Shown: piece by piece, positions 1-9,054 of the stretch
How positions within the stretch are numbered: position 1 is the first letter of the stretch
Layout: each line of letters opens with the position of its first letter
NCBI RefSeq assembly: GCF_002270055.1
Contig: NZ_NIBG01000005.1
Location: 18,040 to 82,039, forward strand
Direction of reading: 5' to 3'
DNA length: 64,000 bases
Source of the DNA: Anaeromicrobium sediminis
GTDB lineage: Bacteria; Bacillota; Clostridia; Peptostreptococcales; Thermotaleaceae
Made by a program: the position numbers and the translations under genes
The notes under the pieces: model-generated
The model's input: the letters and a program-made list of their open reading frames with translations, nothing else
Database searches by the model: none
Told to the model about the DNA's origin: nothing

Positions 1-528
1 ATGTATGCCACCTAAAGTGGTATATAGGATAAATATACTAGAAAATACTAAAATTATTGGGATGGGATTTGCTCCTGTAATTATGTTAAATATATTCCCA
101 AAAGCCTTTCCTTGACCTCCAACCCATGCAATCATAATCACAGATGCCAAAATTCCTCCGAAAGCCCTTGTAATTTTGTCATTTACAAAGATATTATCAA
201 TCATCTCAGGGAAAGTATTATAACTAAATTTTCCTGCCAGTCCTGCAAATACTAATGCAAAAATAATCTTAGATCCTTGCTCACCTAATATAAAGGCAAG
301 CCAAGGCAAACCTATTTGATAACCTTTTCCGGCATGACCTACAAAGTTTCCTACTCCCATTATGGTGGATAACTGAGTAAATAACAGAAGATATAAGGGG
401 AAGTTCTTCCCTCCTATGGCGTAATTGGAAAAACTTGATTGGGCAGTATCCTTAACCTTTACTGAAATATATAAAAAAACTCCACACATTAAAACTGTTA
501 AAATCCATATTAAAGTACCAAGATCCAT
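1..528 (-). CDS. Sodium:solute symporter (SSS family), 3' end outside window
   Basis: The reverse strand is open from an ATG at 528 to the window edge (176 codons, no stop reached). A GGAGG site lies about 7 bases upstream. The translation has the N-terminal layout of SLC5/SSS sodium-coupled symporters: a first membrane helix at residues 3-22, then a YAIGGKNFP motif near residue 37, a TQLSTIMGVGNFVGHAGKGY stretch in helix 2, and more hydrophobic segments to the edge, ending GGIH. Members import amino acids, organic acids, sugars or vitamins with Na+; the substrate cannot be told from this fragment. It is divergent from the TetR-RND operon. Confidence 0.85.
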   Translation of the reverse strand, partial: MDLGTLIWILTVLMCGVFLYISVKVKDTAQSSFSNYAIGGKNFPLYLLLFTQLSTIMGVGNFVGHAGKGYQIGLPWLAFILGEQGSKIIFALVFAGLAGKFSYNTFPEMIDNIFVNDKITRAFGGILASVIMIAWVGGQGKAFGNIFNIITGANPIPIILVFSSIFILYTTLGGIH

Positions 529-652
529 TAATTATCCTCCTCGCTTTGTAAGTTCTCTAAGATATAATATTAGACGAGTAATCAACTATTTCCTTTTTTG
601 TCATATGAGAAATGTCTAAGTAGTTATTTATAAAAAATGGAGCATGATGGCG

Positions 653-681
653 TTGACAAATAATACATAAAGGAGTATTCT
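653..681 (+). promoter_or_regulatory. Promoter of the TetR gene
   Basis: TTGACA at 653-658 and TATTCT at 676-681 are separated by exactly 17 bases. Transcription should begin near 688, downstream of the ATG at 686, which favours the TTG start at 722 for the regulator. Confidence 0.7.
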
Positions 682-687
682 AAAAAT

Positions 688-703
688 GAAAGTCGAGACT
701 TGC
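688..703 (+). promoter_or_regulatory. Putative TetR operator, copy 1
   Basis: GAAAGTCGAGACTTGC matches the palindrome at 1319-1334 at 13 of 16 positions. It lies on the predicted transcription start of the tetR-like gene, as expected for autorepression. Confidence 0.6.
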
Positions 704-721
704 ATAAATGGAGGAGAGAGT

Positions 722-1300
722 TTGAACAGGAAAGAAATAACCAGGTATAACATATTAAAGGCAGGATTAGATTTATTTTCAGAAAAGGGATACAACTCAG
801 TTACTACAAAGGAGATAGCAAAAGCAGCAGGTGTAAATGAGGTAACTGTATTTAGACGATTTGGAAATAAGAAAAATATATTAGAAAATATATTAGAAGA
901 GCTTGTTTTTAAGGTGGCCGTTGAGGAAGTCTTTCATAAGACTGTAAGCTATGACCTTGAAAGGGACCTTACATATATAGCTAAAAAATATAATGAATAC
1001 TTGGATAGAAATAAAAAAATAATTATGATAATTTTTAAGGAATTTCACATGAAAGAAAATTATGAACTCACAAAATTTCCTAAAAAACTAAAGGAGCTAT
1101 TAGTAGAGTATTTTAAAAAGATGCAGGAAATGGGAAAAGTAAAAGAAGAAAACCCTGAATTATTAGCAGCTAATTTTTTGATATATTGTTTTGGTATGTT
1201 CATGTCCAATTTGCTGACCAATGGAAACATAACAAAATTAAGTAAGGGTGAATGTATAGACCATATGATTCCTATTTATGTAAAAGGATATGAGGTATAA
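722..1300 (+). CDS. TetR/AcrR-family regulator of the RND efflux operon
   Basis: 192 aa from the TTG at 722, which has GGAGGAGAG just upstream; an in-frame ATG at 686 precedes the predicted transcript start. The N-terminus is a TetR helix-turn-helix: RYNILKAGLDLFSEKGY, then TTKEIAKAAGVNEVTVFRRF. The C-terminal ligand domain is helical and not diagnostic. It is followed by a membrane fusion protein and an RND pump, so it is probably their repressor, releasing DNA on binding a toxic ligand. Two near-identical palindromes, one on its own promoter and one before the pump genes, fit this. The ligand is unknown. Confidence 0.88.
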   Translation: MNRKEITRYNILKAGLDLFSEKGYNSVTTKEIAKAAGVNEVTVFRRFGNKKNILENILEELVFKVAVEEVFHKTVSYDLERDLTYIAKKYNEYLDRNKKIIMIIFKEFHMKENYELTKFPKKLKELLVEYFKKMQEMGKVKEENPELLAANFLIYCFGMFMSNLLTNGNITKLSKGECIDHMIPIYVKGYEV

Positions 1301-1318
1301 AAATTTTTAAATTAAAAT

Positions 1319-1334
1319 GCAAGTCAATACTTGC
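1319..1334 (+). promoter_or_regulatory. Putative TetR operator, copy 2
   Basis: GCAAGTCAATACTTGC is a perfect inverted repeat with 6-bp arms and a 4-bp spacer. It lies between the TetR stop and the ribosome binding site of the membrane fusion protein, and resembles the site at 688-703. Confidence 0.6.
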
Positions 1335-1357
1335 GTTTTGAAATAGGGGGAAGAATA

Positions 1358-2473
1358 ATGAGTAAAAAAGGAGTTAAAAAATTATTAGTAATACCAATGA
1401 TTGTGGTGATTTTATTTTCAGCTAGGGGGCTTTTAAATAAAAAAGCCACCAGTGAAAATAAAATACTAGGTAGGCCCGTGAAGGTGTTGGAGGTAGAGAG
1501 TAGTACCTATGGAAGAACATTAAAGTATACGGGTGTTATAGGAGAAGATAATCTAAGAAAAATATCCTTTCAATCACCTGGTAAAATAGAAAAAATATAT
1601 GTTAAAGATAGTGAGAAAGTATCCAAAGGACAGATTTTAGCTACTATGGACACTACTAGTTTAGACTTGAAGGAAAAAGAATTAATTGAACAATTAAGCA
1701 TATTAGATACTCAACTTGAAATGAACAAAAAAGATTATGATTTTATATTAACTAATTATGAGAAAACTAAAAAGTTATATGAAAGTGGTGTTATATCTAA
1801 AAATGCCTTAGATGAAATGGAACTTAAATATGATAAAACGAAATTAGGATTAGACACTGTAAAAAAACAGAAAAATCAGGTCATGGCCCAATATGATTCT
1901 ATTAAAAAGTCTATAGAAGATGGAACTATTAGAGCAGTAGAAGATGGTTATGTGGTAGATGTTATTGGAAAGGAAGGAGAAAATACTAGCCCATCTGCTC
2001 CTGTAATTATTCAAAGGGGAGAGACACAAATTGTAAATGTGGGAATCTCTCAAAGGGATATGAATACAATCAAAATAAACCAAAAAACATATGTGAGCTT
2101 AAATGACATATCTAAGGAAGGGGCAGTTACTAATATACAAAAAAGTCCTGACCAAAGGACTAATCTTTATATGATAGATATAGAAATAATAGATAAATTT
2201 TCACAGGAAGATTTTTTAGTGGGAGCTATAGTAGACGTAACAATTAAATTAGGAGATGAAAAGGGTATATGGATACCTGTTAAAAGTGTCCTAAATGATG
2301 GAGAAGATTATGTATACGTAATAAAAGATGAGAGGGCTTTTAAAAAAATAGTTAGTATAGAAGAGATAGATGAGAACAGAGTATTAGTAAAGGGTTTATC
2401 AGAAGAAGATAAATTAGTCATAAGCGGTATGAGTAATTTAAAAGACGGATATCTAGTTAATATTAAAAAGTAG
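1358..2473 (+). CDS. RND efflux periplasmic-adaptor-type (membrane fusion) protein
   Basis: 371 aa from the ATG at 1358, with AGGGGG seven bases upstream; the longer frame from TTG 1331 runs into the operator. An N-terminal membrane anchor (about residues 5-22, no lipobox Cys) precedes a barrel-sandwich/lipoyl half motif (GKIEKIYVKDSEKVSKGQILA), a long coiled-coil hairpin (about residues 95-180), the second lipoyl half (DGYVVDVIGKEGENTSP) and a beta-barrel/proximal domain. This is the HlyD/AcrA architecture. It should bridge the RND pump to the envelope. No outer-membrane factor is encoded nearby, as expected for a single-membrane cell. Confidence 0.88.
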   Translation: MSKKGVKKLLVIPMIVVILFSARGLLNKKATSENKILGRPVKVLEVESSTYGRTLKYTGVIGEDNLRKISFQSPGKIEKIYVKDSEKVSKGQILATMDTTSLDLKEKELIEQLSILDTQLEMNKKDYDFILTNYEKTKKLYESGVISKNALDEMELKYDKTKLGLDTVKKQKNQVMAQYDSIKKSIEDGTIRAVEDGYVVDVIGKEGENTSPSAPVIIQRGETQIVNVGISQRDMNTIKINQKTYVSLNDISKEGAVTNIQKSPDQRTNLYMIDIEIIDKFSQEDFLVGAIVDVTIKLGDEKGIWIPVKSVLNDGEDYVYVIKDERAFKKIVSIEEIDENRVLVKGLSEEDKLVISGMSNLKDGYLVNIKK

Positions 2474-2485
2474 GAGGAATAAAGG

Positions 2486-5400
2486 ATGAGAAAGATTATA
2501 GAAAAAGCCATAAACAAAAGAAAGATAACCTTATTCTTTGCCATATTTTTTAGTATAACAGGAATCATATCCTATTATTTTGTTCCAAAACAAGAAAATC
2601 CAGATGTATCTCTTCCTGCCGCCATAATAACTACAATTTATCCAGGGGCTACAGCTGAAGACATGAATAAGTTGGTGGCCAAAAAAATTGAAGATGAAAT
2701 AATAGATATAGATGGTCTTAATCACATAGAAACCACATGTAAAAAGGGTGTATCTAATATATTAGTCATGCTTGAAATGGATACGGATACAGATAAGGCT
2801 TGGGATGATTTGAAAGATAAGTTAAAAGCTGTTGAAAATCAATTGCCAGAGGGTTGCTTCATACCTCAGTTAAATACTGATATAGCAGAAACCACAGGAA
2901 TTATAATAAGTTTATCTGGAGAAAAATATTCCTATGAGCAATTGAATTCTTATGCAGAGGATTTTAGAGATGAACTTCTCACTATTGATGGTATGTCAAG
3001 GATAGATATAATAGGAGAAGTGGAAAAAGAAGTAAAAGTTCAAGTAAATATGGATAGATTAAATCAATATGATTTATCTCTAGAAGATGTTTATAAGATA
3101 ATAAGTGCTGAAAATATACAATTGCCATCGGGAGAGATTCAGTATGAAGATGGAAAGATGGAAATAATAATTCCTCAAACATATGATTCCATAAGAGATA
3201 TAGAGGAAACTATCCTAATGGGAACAAGGGATGGAGGAATGGTAAGACTAAAGGATATTGCAAAAATTTACATGGATTTGGAAGATGGCAGTAAAAAATT
3301 TAAGCAAGATGGAAAGAATGCCATATTAATAGCAGGATATTTTAAAGAAAAAGAAAACATAGTATTAATTGGAAAAGATGTGAGGGTAAAATTAGATGAG
3401 ATAAAGGAAGTCTTTTCTAAAGATCTAATAATAAATGAAGTTATGTTTCAGCCAGAAGATGTGAATAAATCAATCACAGATTTTGGTATGAATCTAATCC
3501 AAGGAATGGCATTCGTAATAATAGTAGTATTTTTCATAACAGGATTTAAAAATGCCTTAGTAGTGTCTGCTGGAATACCATTATCTGTTCTATTTACATT
3601 TAACATAATGAATATTCTAGGGGTAGATATTCACTTCATGTCAACGGCAGGTCTCATAATATCCCTAGGAATGTTAGTAGATAATGGCATAGTAGTGGCC
3701 GATACTATACAAGTTAATTTAGATGAGGGCATGGATAAGAAAAAGGCAATAATAGAAGGAGCTTTAAAATCTTCTTCTCCCATATTATCATCTACACTTA
3801 CTACTATAGGAGCATTTTTACCACTTTTATTTTTACCAGGGGCACCAGGGAAAGTAATAGGAGATATTCCTAAGATTGTAATTGCCACCTTATTAAATTC
3901 CTATTTAATAGCCATGATAATGACTCCTGTTATGGCCTATATTTTCTTAGAGCCATCAGATGAAAAGAAAAGAACTATTCCATTTAAAGGATTTTTTGAA
4001 AAATTATTAAATATGGCTTTAAATAATAAGAAAAAGGCCATAGTCATAGTCTTATTAATGTTTGCATTTTCTATGAATATGAAAAATGTAATAGGAACAA
4101 AGTTTTTCCCTTATGCAGATAAAAATATTTTATATATAAATGTGGATAATGAAGTGGCGGGAGATATGGATAAAACAGAAAATTTAATAATGGACATTGA
4201 AAAAATATTGAAAAATACGCCAGAAGTAACTAGCACTACAGCTGCCATTGGTGATGGTATGCCTAAGTTTTATATGTCCATGTTTCCTTCCGTGCCATCT
4301 AAAGATTTTGGTCAAATAATGTTGCGATTTGATTTGAATAAGGGTGATAGATTTGAAAATAAAGAAGAGTTAACAGATTATCTTCAGAAAGAATTAGATT
4401 CAAAGATAATTAGTGGTAAAGCTACTGTTAAGATGCTAGAATATGGAAAACCCATAGGTAATCCCATAAGAATAAGAGTAATAGGAACCAATTATGATTC
4501 CATATATGAAGATGTAATGAAAATAGAAAACATATTAGAATCTATTGAGGGAAGTGTGAATGTTAAAAATGATGGAGAAAAAAGAAGTATAGCCTACGCA
4601 TTAGATATAGATCATAATTTAAGTAAGAAATATGCAATTTCCAATTATGACATAGGGAGACAAATAAATATAGCTCTAAAGGGGAACAAGGCTACCCTAT
4701 TTAGAAAAAGTGGAAATGAATATGATGTGGTGGTAGATACGGACATAGCTTCATTAAAAGGCCTAGGTAATATGAAGATAAAATCTTCTATGACAGGAAA
4801 TAAAGTTTTATTAAAGGAGTTTTCAAAAACTAATATAAAATCCCAAATAAATACTTTGAAAAATTATAACGGTGAATTATCTATCACGGTAACTAGTGAT
4901 AATAAATTTGGATATAGTCCTATAGATATAGAAAACATACTTGAAGAAAAAATGGATAGGGAAGTATTCATAAATAGGGTTGTATTTGATGGAGAACGTG
5001 AAGAGATAGATGATGTATTTGGTGATATGCAAATACTATTTATGTTAGCCGTATTATTAATATATTCTATTTTATTAGTACAGTTTAATTCCTTTAAAAG
5101 TCCATTTATAATAATGGTAAGCATACCCTTATCAACTATAGGTATATTTAATGGATTATTTTTAATGGGAGAACCTTTAGGTTTAATGGTAATGCTTGGT
5201 ATAATAAGTTTATCAGGAGTTGTTGTAAACAACGGTATTCTATTAATAGAATATATTGAAGAAGGTAGAAAGGTAGGGCTTACTTTAGATGAAGCTTGTA
5301 AGTCAGCAGTTGATAAACGATATAGACCTATAATATCTACTACAGCCACTACCATAATAGGATTAGTACCCCTTTATTTATCAAAAAACCCACTATTTAC

Positions 5401-5512
5401 GGGTATGTCTATAGCATTGATGAGTGGGTTATTAATATCTACTTTCTTAACTATGATAGTAGTACCTACAGTATACTCCTTGGTCAATAAGGAGAAATCC
5501 TTTAATAATTAA
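2486..5512 (+). CDS. RND-family efflux permease (AcrB/SwrC-like)
   Basis: 1008 aa, starting 13 bases after the fusion protein stop with an AGGAGG site. Layout is that of hydrophobe/amphiphile RND pumps: TM1 (residues 12-30), a large external loop with PGATAEDMNKLVAKKIED, a TM2-6 cluster, an internal repeat, a second loop and TM8-12. In TM4 the proton-relay motif reads GMLVDNGIVVAD, so the first Asp (D399) is kept but the second of the usual Asp pair is Asn. The usual TM10 Lys position appears to be Asn (N915, in VVNNGILLIEY). The family exports lipophilic drugs, lipopeptides or solvents using the proton motive force. The substrate here is unknown. Confidence 0.9.
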   Translation: MRKIIEKAINKRKITLFFAIFFSITGIISYYFVPKQENPDVSLPAAIITTIYPGATAEDMNKLVAKKIEDEIIDIDGLNHIETTCKKGVSNILVMLEMDTDTDKAWDDLKDKLKAVENQLPEGCFIPQLNTDIAETTGIIISLSGEKYSYEQLNSYAEDFRDELLTIDGMSRIDIIGEVEKEVKVQVNMDRLNQYDLSLEDVYKIISAENIQLPSGEIQYEDGKMEIIIPQTYDSIRDIEETILMGTRDGGMVRLKDIAKIYMDLEDGSKKFKQDGKNAILIAGYFKEKENIVLIGKDVRVKLDEIKEVFSKDLIINEVMFQPEDVNKSITDFGMNLIQGMAFVIIVVFFITGFKNALVVSAGIPLSVLFTFNIMNILGVDIHFMSTAGLIISLGMLVDNGIVVADTIQVNLDEGMDKKKAIIEGALKSSSPILSSTLTTIGAFLPLLFLPGAPGKVIGDIPKIVIATLLNSYLIAMIMTPVMAYIFLEPSDEKKRTIPFKGFFEKLLNMALNNKKKAIVIVLLMFAFSMNMKNVIGTKFFPYADKNILYINVDNEVAGDMDKTENLIMDIEKILKNTPEVTSTTAAIGDGMPKFYMSMFPSVPSKDFGQIMLRFDLNKGDRFENKEELTDYLQKELDSKIISGKATVKMLEYGKPIGNPIRIRVIGTNYDSIYEDVMKIENILESIEGSVNVKNDGEKRSIAYALDIDHNLSKKYAISNYDIGRQINIALKGNKATLFRKSGNEYDVVVDTDIASLKGLGNMKIKSSMTGNKVLLKEFSKTNIKSQINTLKNYNGELSITVTSDNKFGYSPIDIENILEEKMDREVFINRVVFDGEREEIDDVFGDMQILFMLAVLLIYSILLVQFNSFKSPFIIMVSIPLSTIGIFNGLFLMGEPLGLMVMLGIISLSGVVVNNGILLIEYIEEGRKVGLTLDEACKSAVDKRYRPIISTTATTIIGLVPLYLSKNPLFTGMSIALMSGLLISTFLTMIVVPTVYSLVNKEKSFNN

Positions 5513-5529
5513 TGTGGGAGATAATTAAT

Positions 5530-6351
5530 ATGAAAAATAGATTTACCATAGGAGAAATGGCTAAGATTCACAATACGCCAGTTAAAACTCTTAGATATTA
5601 TGATGAAATAGATCTATTTAAACCTATAGAAGTTAATAAGGAAAATGGATATAGGTATTATTCTACAGCGCAATTTGAGGAGCTTAATACTATTAATTAT
5701 CTAAAATTTTTAGGTATTCCCTTAAAGTCAATAAAAGATCATTTAAGTAAGGGGAATATAGATGATTTTTTAGATTTATTGGAAGCTCAGAAAAAGGAAA
5801 CGGATAGAAGGATACGGGAACTAGAAAAAATAAAAAATAGATTTGAAAATAGAATAGAAGAAATAAATGAAGCTAGGAAGATAACAAATATAGGTGAAGT
5901 ATTTACAAAGAACATAAAAAAAAGAAATATAATTAGATTAAAAGAAAGTATAAATTCTATTCCTCAACTAGAAATATCCATTAGGAAATTGGAAAATAAA
6001 TTTAATATGAAATCCAATATATTCATAGGAAGAGTAGGCCTTACTGTGTCTAAAGAAAATTTAGAAAAGGGTTACTTTAATAAATATAATTCCGTCTTTG
6101 TTCTTATGGAAGATGAGGTAGATAAAAATATAGAGACAGATTCTATAAAAGAGGGTTTATATGTTTGTATATACTATAGGGGAAACCATAGTGAATCAGA
6201 GGGATATTACAAGAAAATAGAAGGGTATTTGAAAGAAAATAATTATAAGATAATAGGTGATTCTATGGAAAGAACCATAATAGATCAGTTCATTTCTAAA
6301 GAAAAGGAAGATTATCTAACGGAAATTCAAATTCCTATAGAAAGCTATTGA
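5530..6351 (+). CDS. MerR-family regulator with GyrI-like ligand domain
   Basis: 273 aa from the ATG at 5530, with GGGAG spaced nine bases upstream; a frame from 5512 overlaps the pump stop codon. The N-terminal MerR domain is clear (FTIGEMAKIHNTPVKTLRYYDEIDL, then GYRYYSTAQFEELNTI). A coiled coil follows (about residues 80-125), then a C-terminal SOUL/GyrI-like effector domain as in BltR/BmrR regulators that bind cationic drugs. As last gene of the efflux operon it probably gives a second, activating drug sensor. The MerR target promoter is not visible. Confidence 0.85.
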   Translation: MKNRFTIGEMAKIHNTPVKTLRYYDEIDLFKPIEVNKENGYRYYSTAQFEELNTINYLKFLGIPLKSIKDHLSKGNIDDFLDLLEAQKKETDRRIRELEKIKNRFENRIEEINEARKITNIGEVFTKNIKKRNIIRLKESINSIPQLEISIRKLENKFNMKSNIFIGRVGLTVSKENLEKGYFNKYNSVFVLMEDEVDKNIETDSIKEGLYVCIYYRGNHSESEGYYKKIEGYLKENNYKIIGDSMERTIIDQFISKEKEDYLTEIQIPIESY

Positions 6352-6376
6352 CTCTCCAGTTAATGGAACCTTTAAA

Positions 6377-6406
6377 ATAGGCATATGATTATATGTCTAT
6401 TTTTTT
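6377..6406 (+). terminator. Hairpin plus U-tract directly before lysE
   Basis: A 10-bp stem with one G-T pair (ATAGGCATAT / ATATGTCTAT, loop GATT) is followed by six T. The ribosome binding site AGGAGG of the next gene starts at the next base. It probably terminates the efflux operon, and may also act as an attenuator for lysE. Confidence 0.65.
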
Positions 6407-6418
6407 AGGAGGTCAATT

Positions 6419-7036
6419 ATGGAATTTAGTAAAATATTTTATTTTTTATCTGTATCAATAGTGTTAACATTAGCACCAGGTCCAGATAATTTATTTGTTA
6501 TGATTCAAAGTATTACTCAAGGTAAAAAGGCTGGTATAGCCACATCTCTTGGGCTATGTACGGGTGTATTATTTCATACTACAGCAGCAGCATTGGGTAT
6601 ATCTGCTATTATATACAAGTCTGCCTTAATGTTTAAATTAGTTAAGTATTTAGGTGCCTTTTATTTAATATATTTAGCCTACAAGGCTTATAAAGATAAA
6701 AATGAGATTTTACATCCACAAGAAGGGGAGAAGCTAGATTCAGTGAGTCTATATAAAAAGGGAGTAATAATGAATATACTAAATCCTAAAGTATCTTTAT
6801 TTTTCTTAGCCTTTTTACCCCAATTCATAAATGAAAGTGGAAGAAGTATTCCTCTACAAATGGTATTCTTAGGACTAGTATTTATAATGCAAGCCCTATT
6901 AATTTTTACAATTATATGTTTATTTAGTGAGAAGCTAGGTGAAAAGATTATGCACAATGAAAATATATGGGGAAAAATAGGTATCGTAAAGTCCTTAGTA
7001 TTTACCATGATAGGTTTAAAAATGGCTATAGATTAG
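6419..7036 (+). CDS. LysE/RhtB-family amino acid exporter
   Basis: 205 aa, ATG after AGGAGG. The N-terminal signature LTLAPGPDNLFVMIQSITQGKKAG and the conserved NPKVSLFFLAFLPQF around residue 120 are typical of LysE/RhtB exporters, with about six membrane helices and normal length. Members export homoserine, threonine, leucine or other small metabolites. No substrate clue comes from neighbours. It sits immediately behind a terminator-like hairpin and no promoter is evident in the remaining 12 bases, so expression may depend on readthrough. Confidence 0.88.
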   Translation: MEFSKIFYFLSVSIVLTLAPGPDNLFVMIQSITQGKKAGIATSLGLCTGVLFHTTAAALGISAIIYKSALMFKLVKYLGAFYLIYLAYKAYKDKNEILHPQEGEKLDSVSLYKKGVIMNILNPKVSLFFLAFLPQFINESGRSIPLQMVFLGLVFIMQALLIFTIICLFSEKLGEKIMHNENIWGKIGIVKSLVFTMIGLKMAID

Positions 7037-7056
7037 AACTTAGAAAGAATTCATGA

Positions 7057-7092
7057 AATTGCCCCCATATTCTATTGGGGGCAATTTTGTTT
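7057..7092 (+). terminator. Intrinsic terminator after lysE
   Basis: Stem AATTGCCCCC (7057-7066) pairs with GGGGGCAATT (7077-7086), followed by a T-rich tail. It lies between two convergent genes. Confidence 0.85.
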
Positions 7093-7112
7093 TAAAGTTG
7101 TAAAAAACATAT

Positions 7113-8801
7113 TTAGAAACGTCCCGTTTTGAATATGGAAAATATTAACCATAAATACATAAGTAATGCTGCAACTAATCCAAATTTTAAGATAGATAAG
7201 CTAAATAGGTACTCTTCTGCTCCAACACGGGCAGCCATTCCAAAGCCTACAATAAGTCCTGCTATAATAATGCTCAGAGATAATAAGGCAATACTAAAGG
7301 AAATTTTATTAGTTATCTTATCAAAATGTTTTAGTATGACCTTTGTTCCTGTAAGCTTTAAATTGAGATTATAATCATCATCTTCCAACTTTCTAAAAAA
7401 ATTAAGGATAAACTCTGGAAAACCTTGTACAAGAGTGCCATAGTCTAATATGTTTTCTGTTATGTTGTTTTTAATTGCTTTGGGTGAAAATATATTTAGC
7501 ATAAGTTTCTTAGCAATAGGTTCTGCCACTTCTAATACGTTTAATTCGGGGTCCAGTTTTTCAACGACCCCTTCCATAGTACCTAAAGTTTTTACTAACA
7601 TGGTAAACTCATTTGGTATAGTAATGTTATATTTAAATGCTAAATTAAAGATTTCATTAAAAAATTCTCCTAACTTTATCTCATTTAATGGTAACTCAAT
7701 ATACTTATCCCTTAGATTATCTATCTCATATTGAAGCTTTTTTATCTCTGAACGTTTATTCATTATGTTCAGTCCTGTTATAGCTTCAACTATGAGCTTA
7801 CTATTTCTAAAAGTAATTCCTAATAATATTTTTAAAAACTGTTTTTTTCGTTCTTCTTTTAATTTTCCAATCATTCCAAAGTCTAAGAATGCAATTTTGT
7901 TATCTGGGAAAACCATAATATTTCCTGGATGTGGATCACCATGATAAATGCCATCTCGTAGTATCTGTTCAAATATGGATTTGGAAATTGTTCTAGCAGT
8001 AAATTTAAAATCAACATTAGCTTTTTTTAATCCTTCAAAATCATTTAAACCAATACCATCTATATGCTCTAAAGTTAATATTCGTCTAGTTGTATAATTC
8101 CAATAAACTGTTGGTATAATAATTTTTTTATCCTTTGACAGATTTTCTTTGAAAATATCTGTATTTTCTCCTTCAATTATAAAATCCAATTCATTTCTTA
8201 ATATATTCTGGAATTCACTAACCATAGTGCTAAATTCATACAGTTTGCCGTACTTTGTATGATTATCAATAAACCAAGCTAAATCTTTTAGAATCATCAT
8301 ATCTTCTTCAATTTTCTTTTCTATCCTTGGCCTTTGTATTTTTACTACAACCTGTTGGCCATCCTGTAGTTTTCCTGAATGGACTTGCGCTATGGAGGCT
8401 GCTGCTAAGGGTTCTTTATTAAAATTAATGAAAATATCTTCTAATTTTTCACCTAGCTCATACTCAATACATGACTTAACCTCGTCAAAGGAAAAGGTGG
8501 GAGCATTATCATGGAGCTTCTCCAACTCAGTTATAATATTTTCAGGTAGCAAATCTGGCCTTGTACTCATTATTTGACCAAGTTTTATAAAGGTTGGTCC
8601 AAGTTCCTCTAATGCTAATCTAAGTCTTTCTTCAGTTGATAGTTGTTTCTCATTTTCTTCTTTATTTATTATTCTACTTTTTATATCTAAGTAATTTAAA
8701 ATACCCAGTTGGTCTAACACTAGGCCGAAACCATATTTTATGAACACTCTAATTATTTCTCTATATCGTTTTATATGCTTATATCTACTAATGGGTATCA
8801 A
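7113..8801 (-). CDS. UbiB/ABC1/AarF-family atypical kinase
   Basis: 562 aa. Family signatures are present: the KxGQ motif in FIKLGQIMSTRPDLLP, the alanine-rich AAASIAQVHSG loop, GDPHPGNIMVFPDNKIAFLDFGMIG (catalytic Asp and the Asp of the DFG equivalent), and two C-terminal membrane helices (last 60 residues). UbiB proteins are membrane-associated atypical kinases/ATPases tied to ubiquinone or other isoprenoid lipid biology. In anaerobic Firmicutes without ubiquinone the role is not established. It is monocistronic between terminators. Confidence 0.88.
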   Translation of the reverse strand: MIPISRYKHIKRYREIIRVFIKYGFGLVLDQLGILNYLDIKSRIINKEENEKQLSTEERLRLALEELGPTFIKLGQIMSTRPDLLPENIITELEKLHDNAPTFSFDEVKSCIEYELGEKLEDIFINFNKEPLAAASIAQVHSGKLQDGQQVVVKIQRPRIEKKIEEDMMILKDLAWFIDNHTKYGKLYEFSTMVSEFQNILRNELDFIIEGENTDIFKENLSKDKKIIIPTVYWNYTTRRILTLEHIDGIGLNDFEGLKKANVDFKFTARTISKSIFEQILRDGIYHGDPHPGNIMVFPDNKIAFLDFGMIGKLKEERKKQFLKILLGITFRNSKLIVEAITGLNIMNKRSEIKKLQYEIDNLRDKYIELPLNEIKLGEFFNEIFNLAFKYNITIPNEFTMLVKTLGTMEGVVEKLDPELNVLEVAEPIAKKLMLNIFSPKAIKNNITENILDYGTLVQGFPEFILNFFRKLEDDDYNLNLKLTGTKVILKHFDKITNKISFSIALLSLSIIIAGLIVGFGMAARVGAEEYLFSLSILKFGLVAALLMYLWLIFSIFKTGRF

Positions 8802-8971
8802 TTAATATCACAACCTATTTACAATCTTATTTTGATTATTACTTCTTTAAAATGGTTCATAATATATTTTTATAAATAACATTCTATTTTATGCCCTTTT
8901 ATTAGATCTTTAAGAAATAACAATTTAGCTATCTTATATAGATTCATATTGCACATGATATTTTTTAACAT

Positions 8972-9021
8972 AAAAAGCATCTTTCCCATAGGATATTTAG
9001 ACTATGGGAAAGATGCTTTTT
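8972..9021. terminator. Perfect 20-bp bidirectional terminator
   Basis: AAAAAGCATCTTTCCCATAG pairs perfectly with 9002-9021 around a 10-base loop, with A and T runs at the ends. On the minus strand it ends the phosphoribosyltransferase transcript. Confidence 0.85.
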
Positions 9022-9054
9022 ATGGCGTTAGATTTTAGGTGTTTCTCCTAATAT

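Noticed and set aside
4864-5355. 163-aa open frame opposite the RND pump gene
   Set aside because: Antisense shadow of a clear coding region; no start site, and Ser/Ile-rich composition typical of reversed AT-rich genes.
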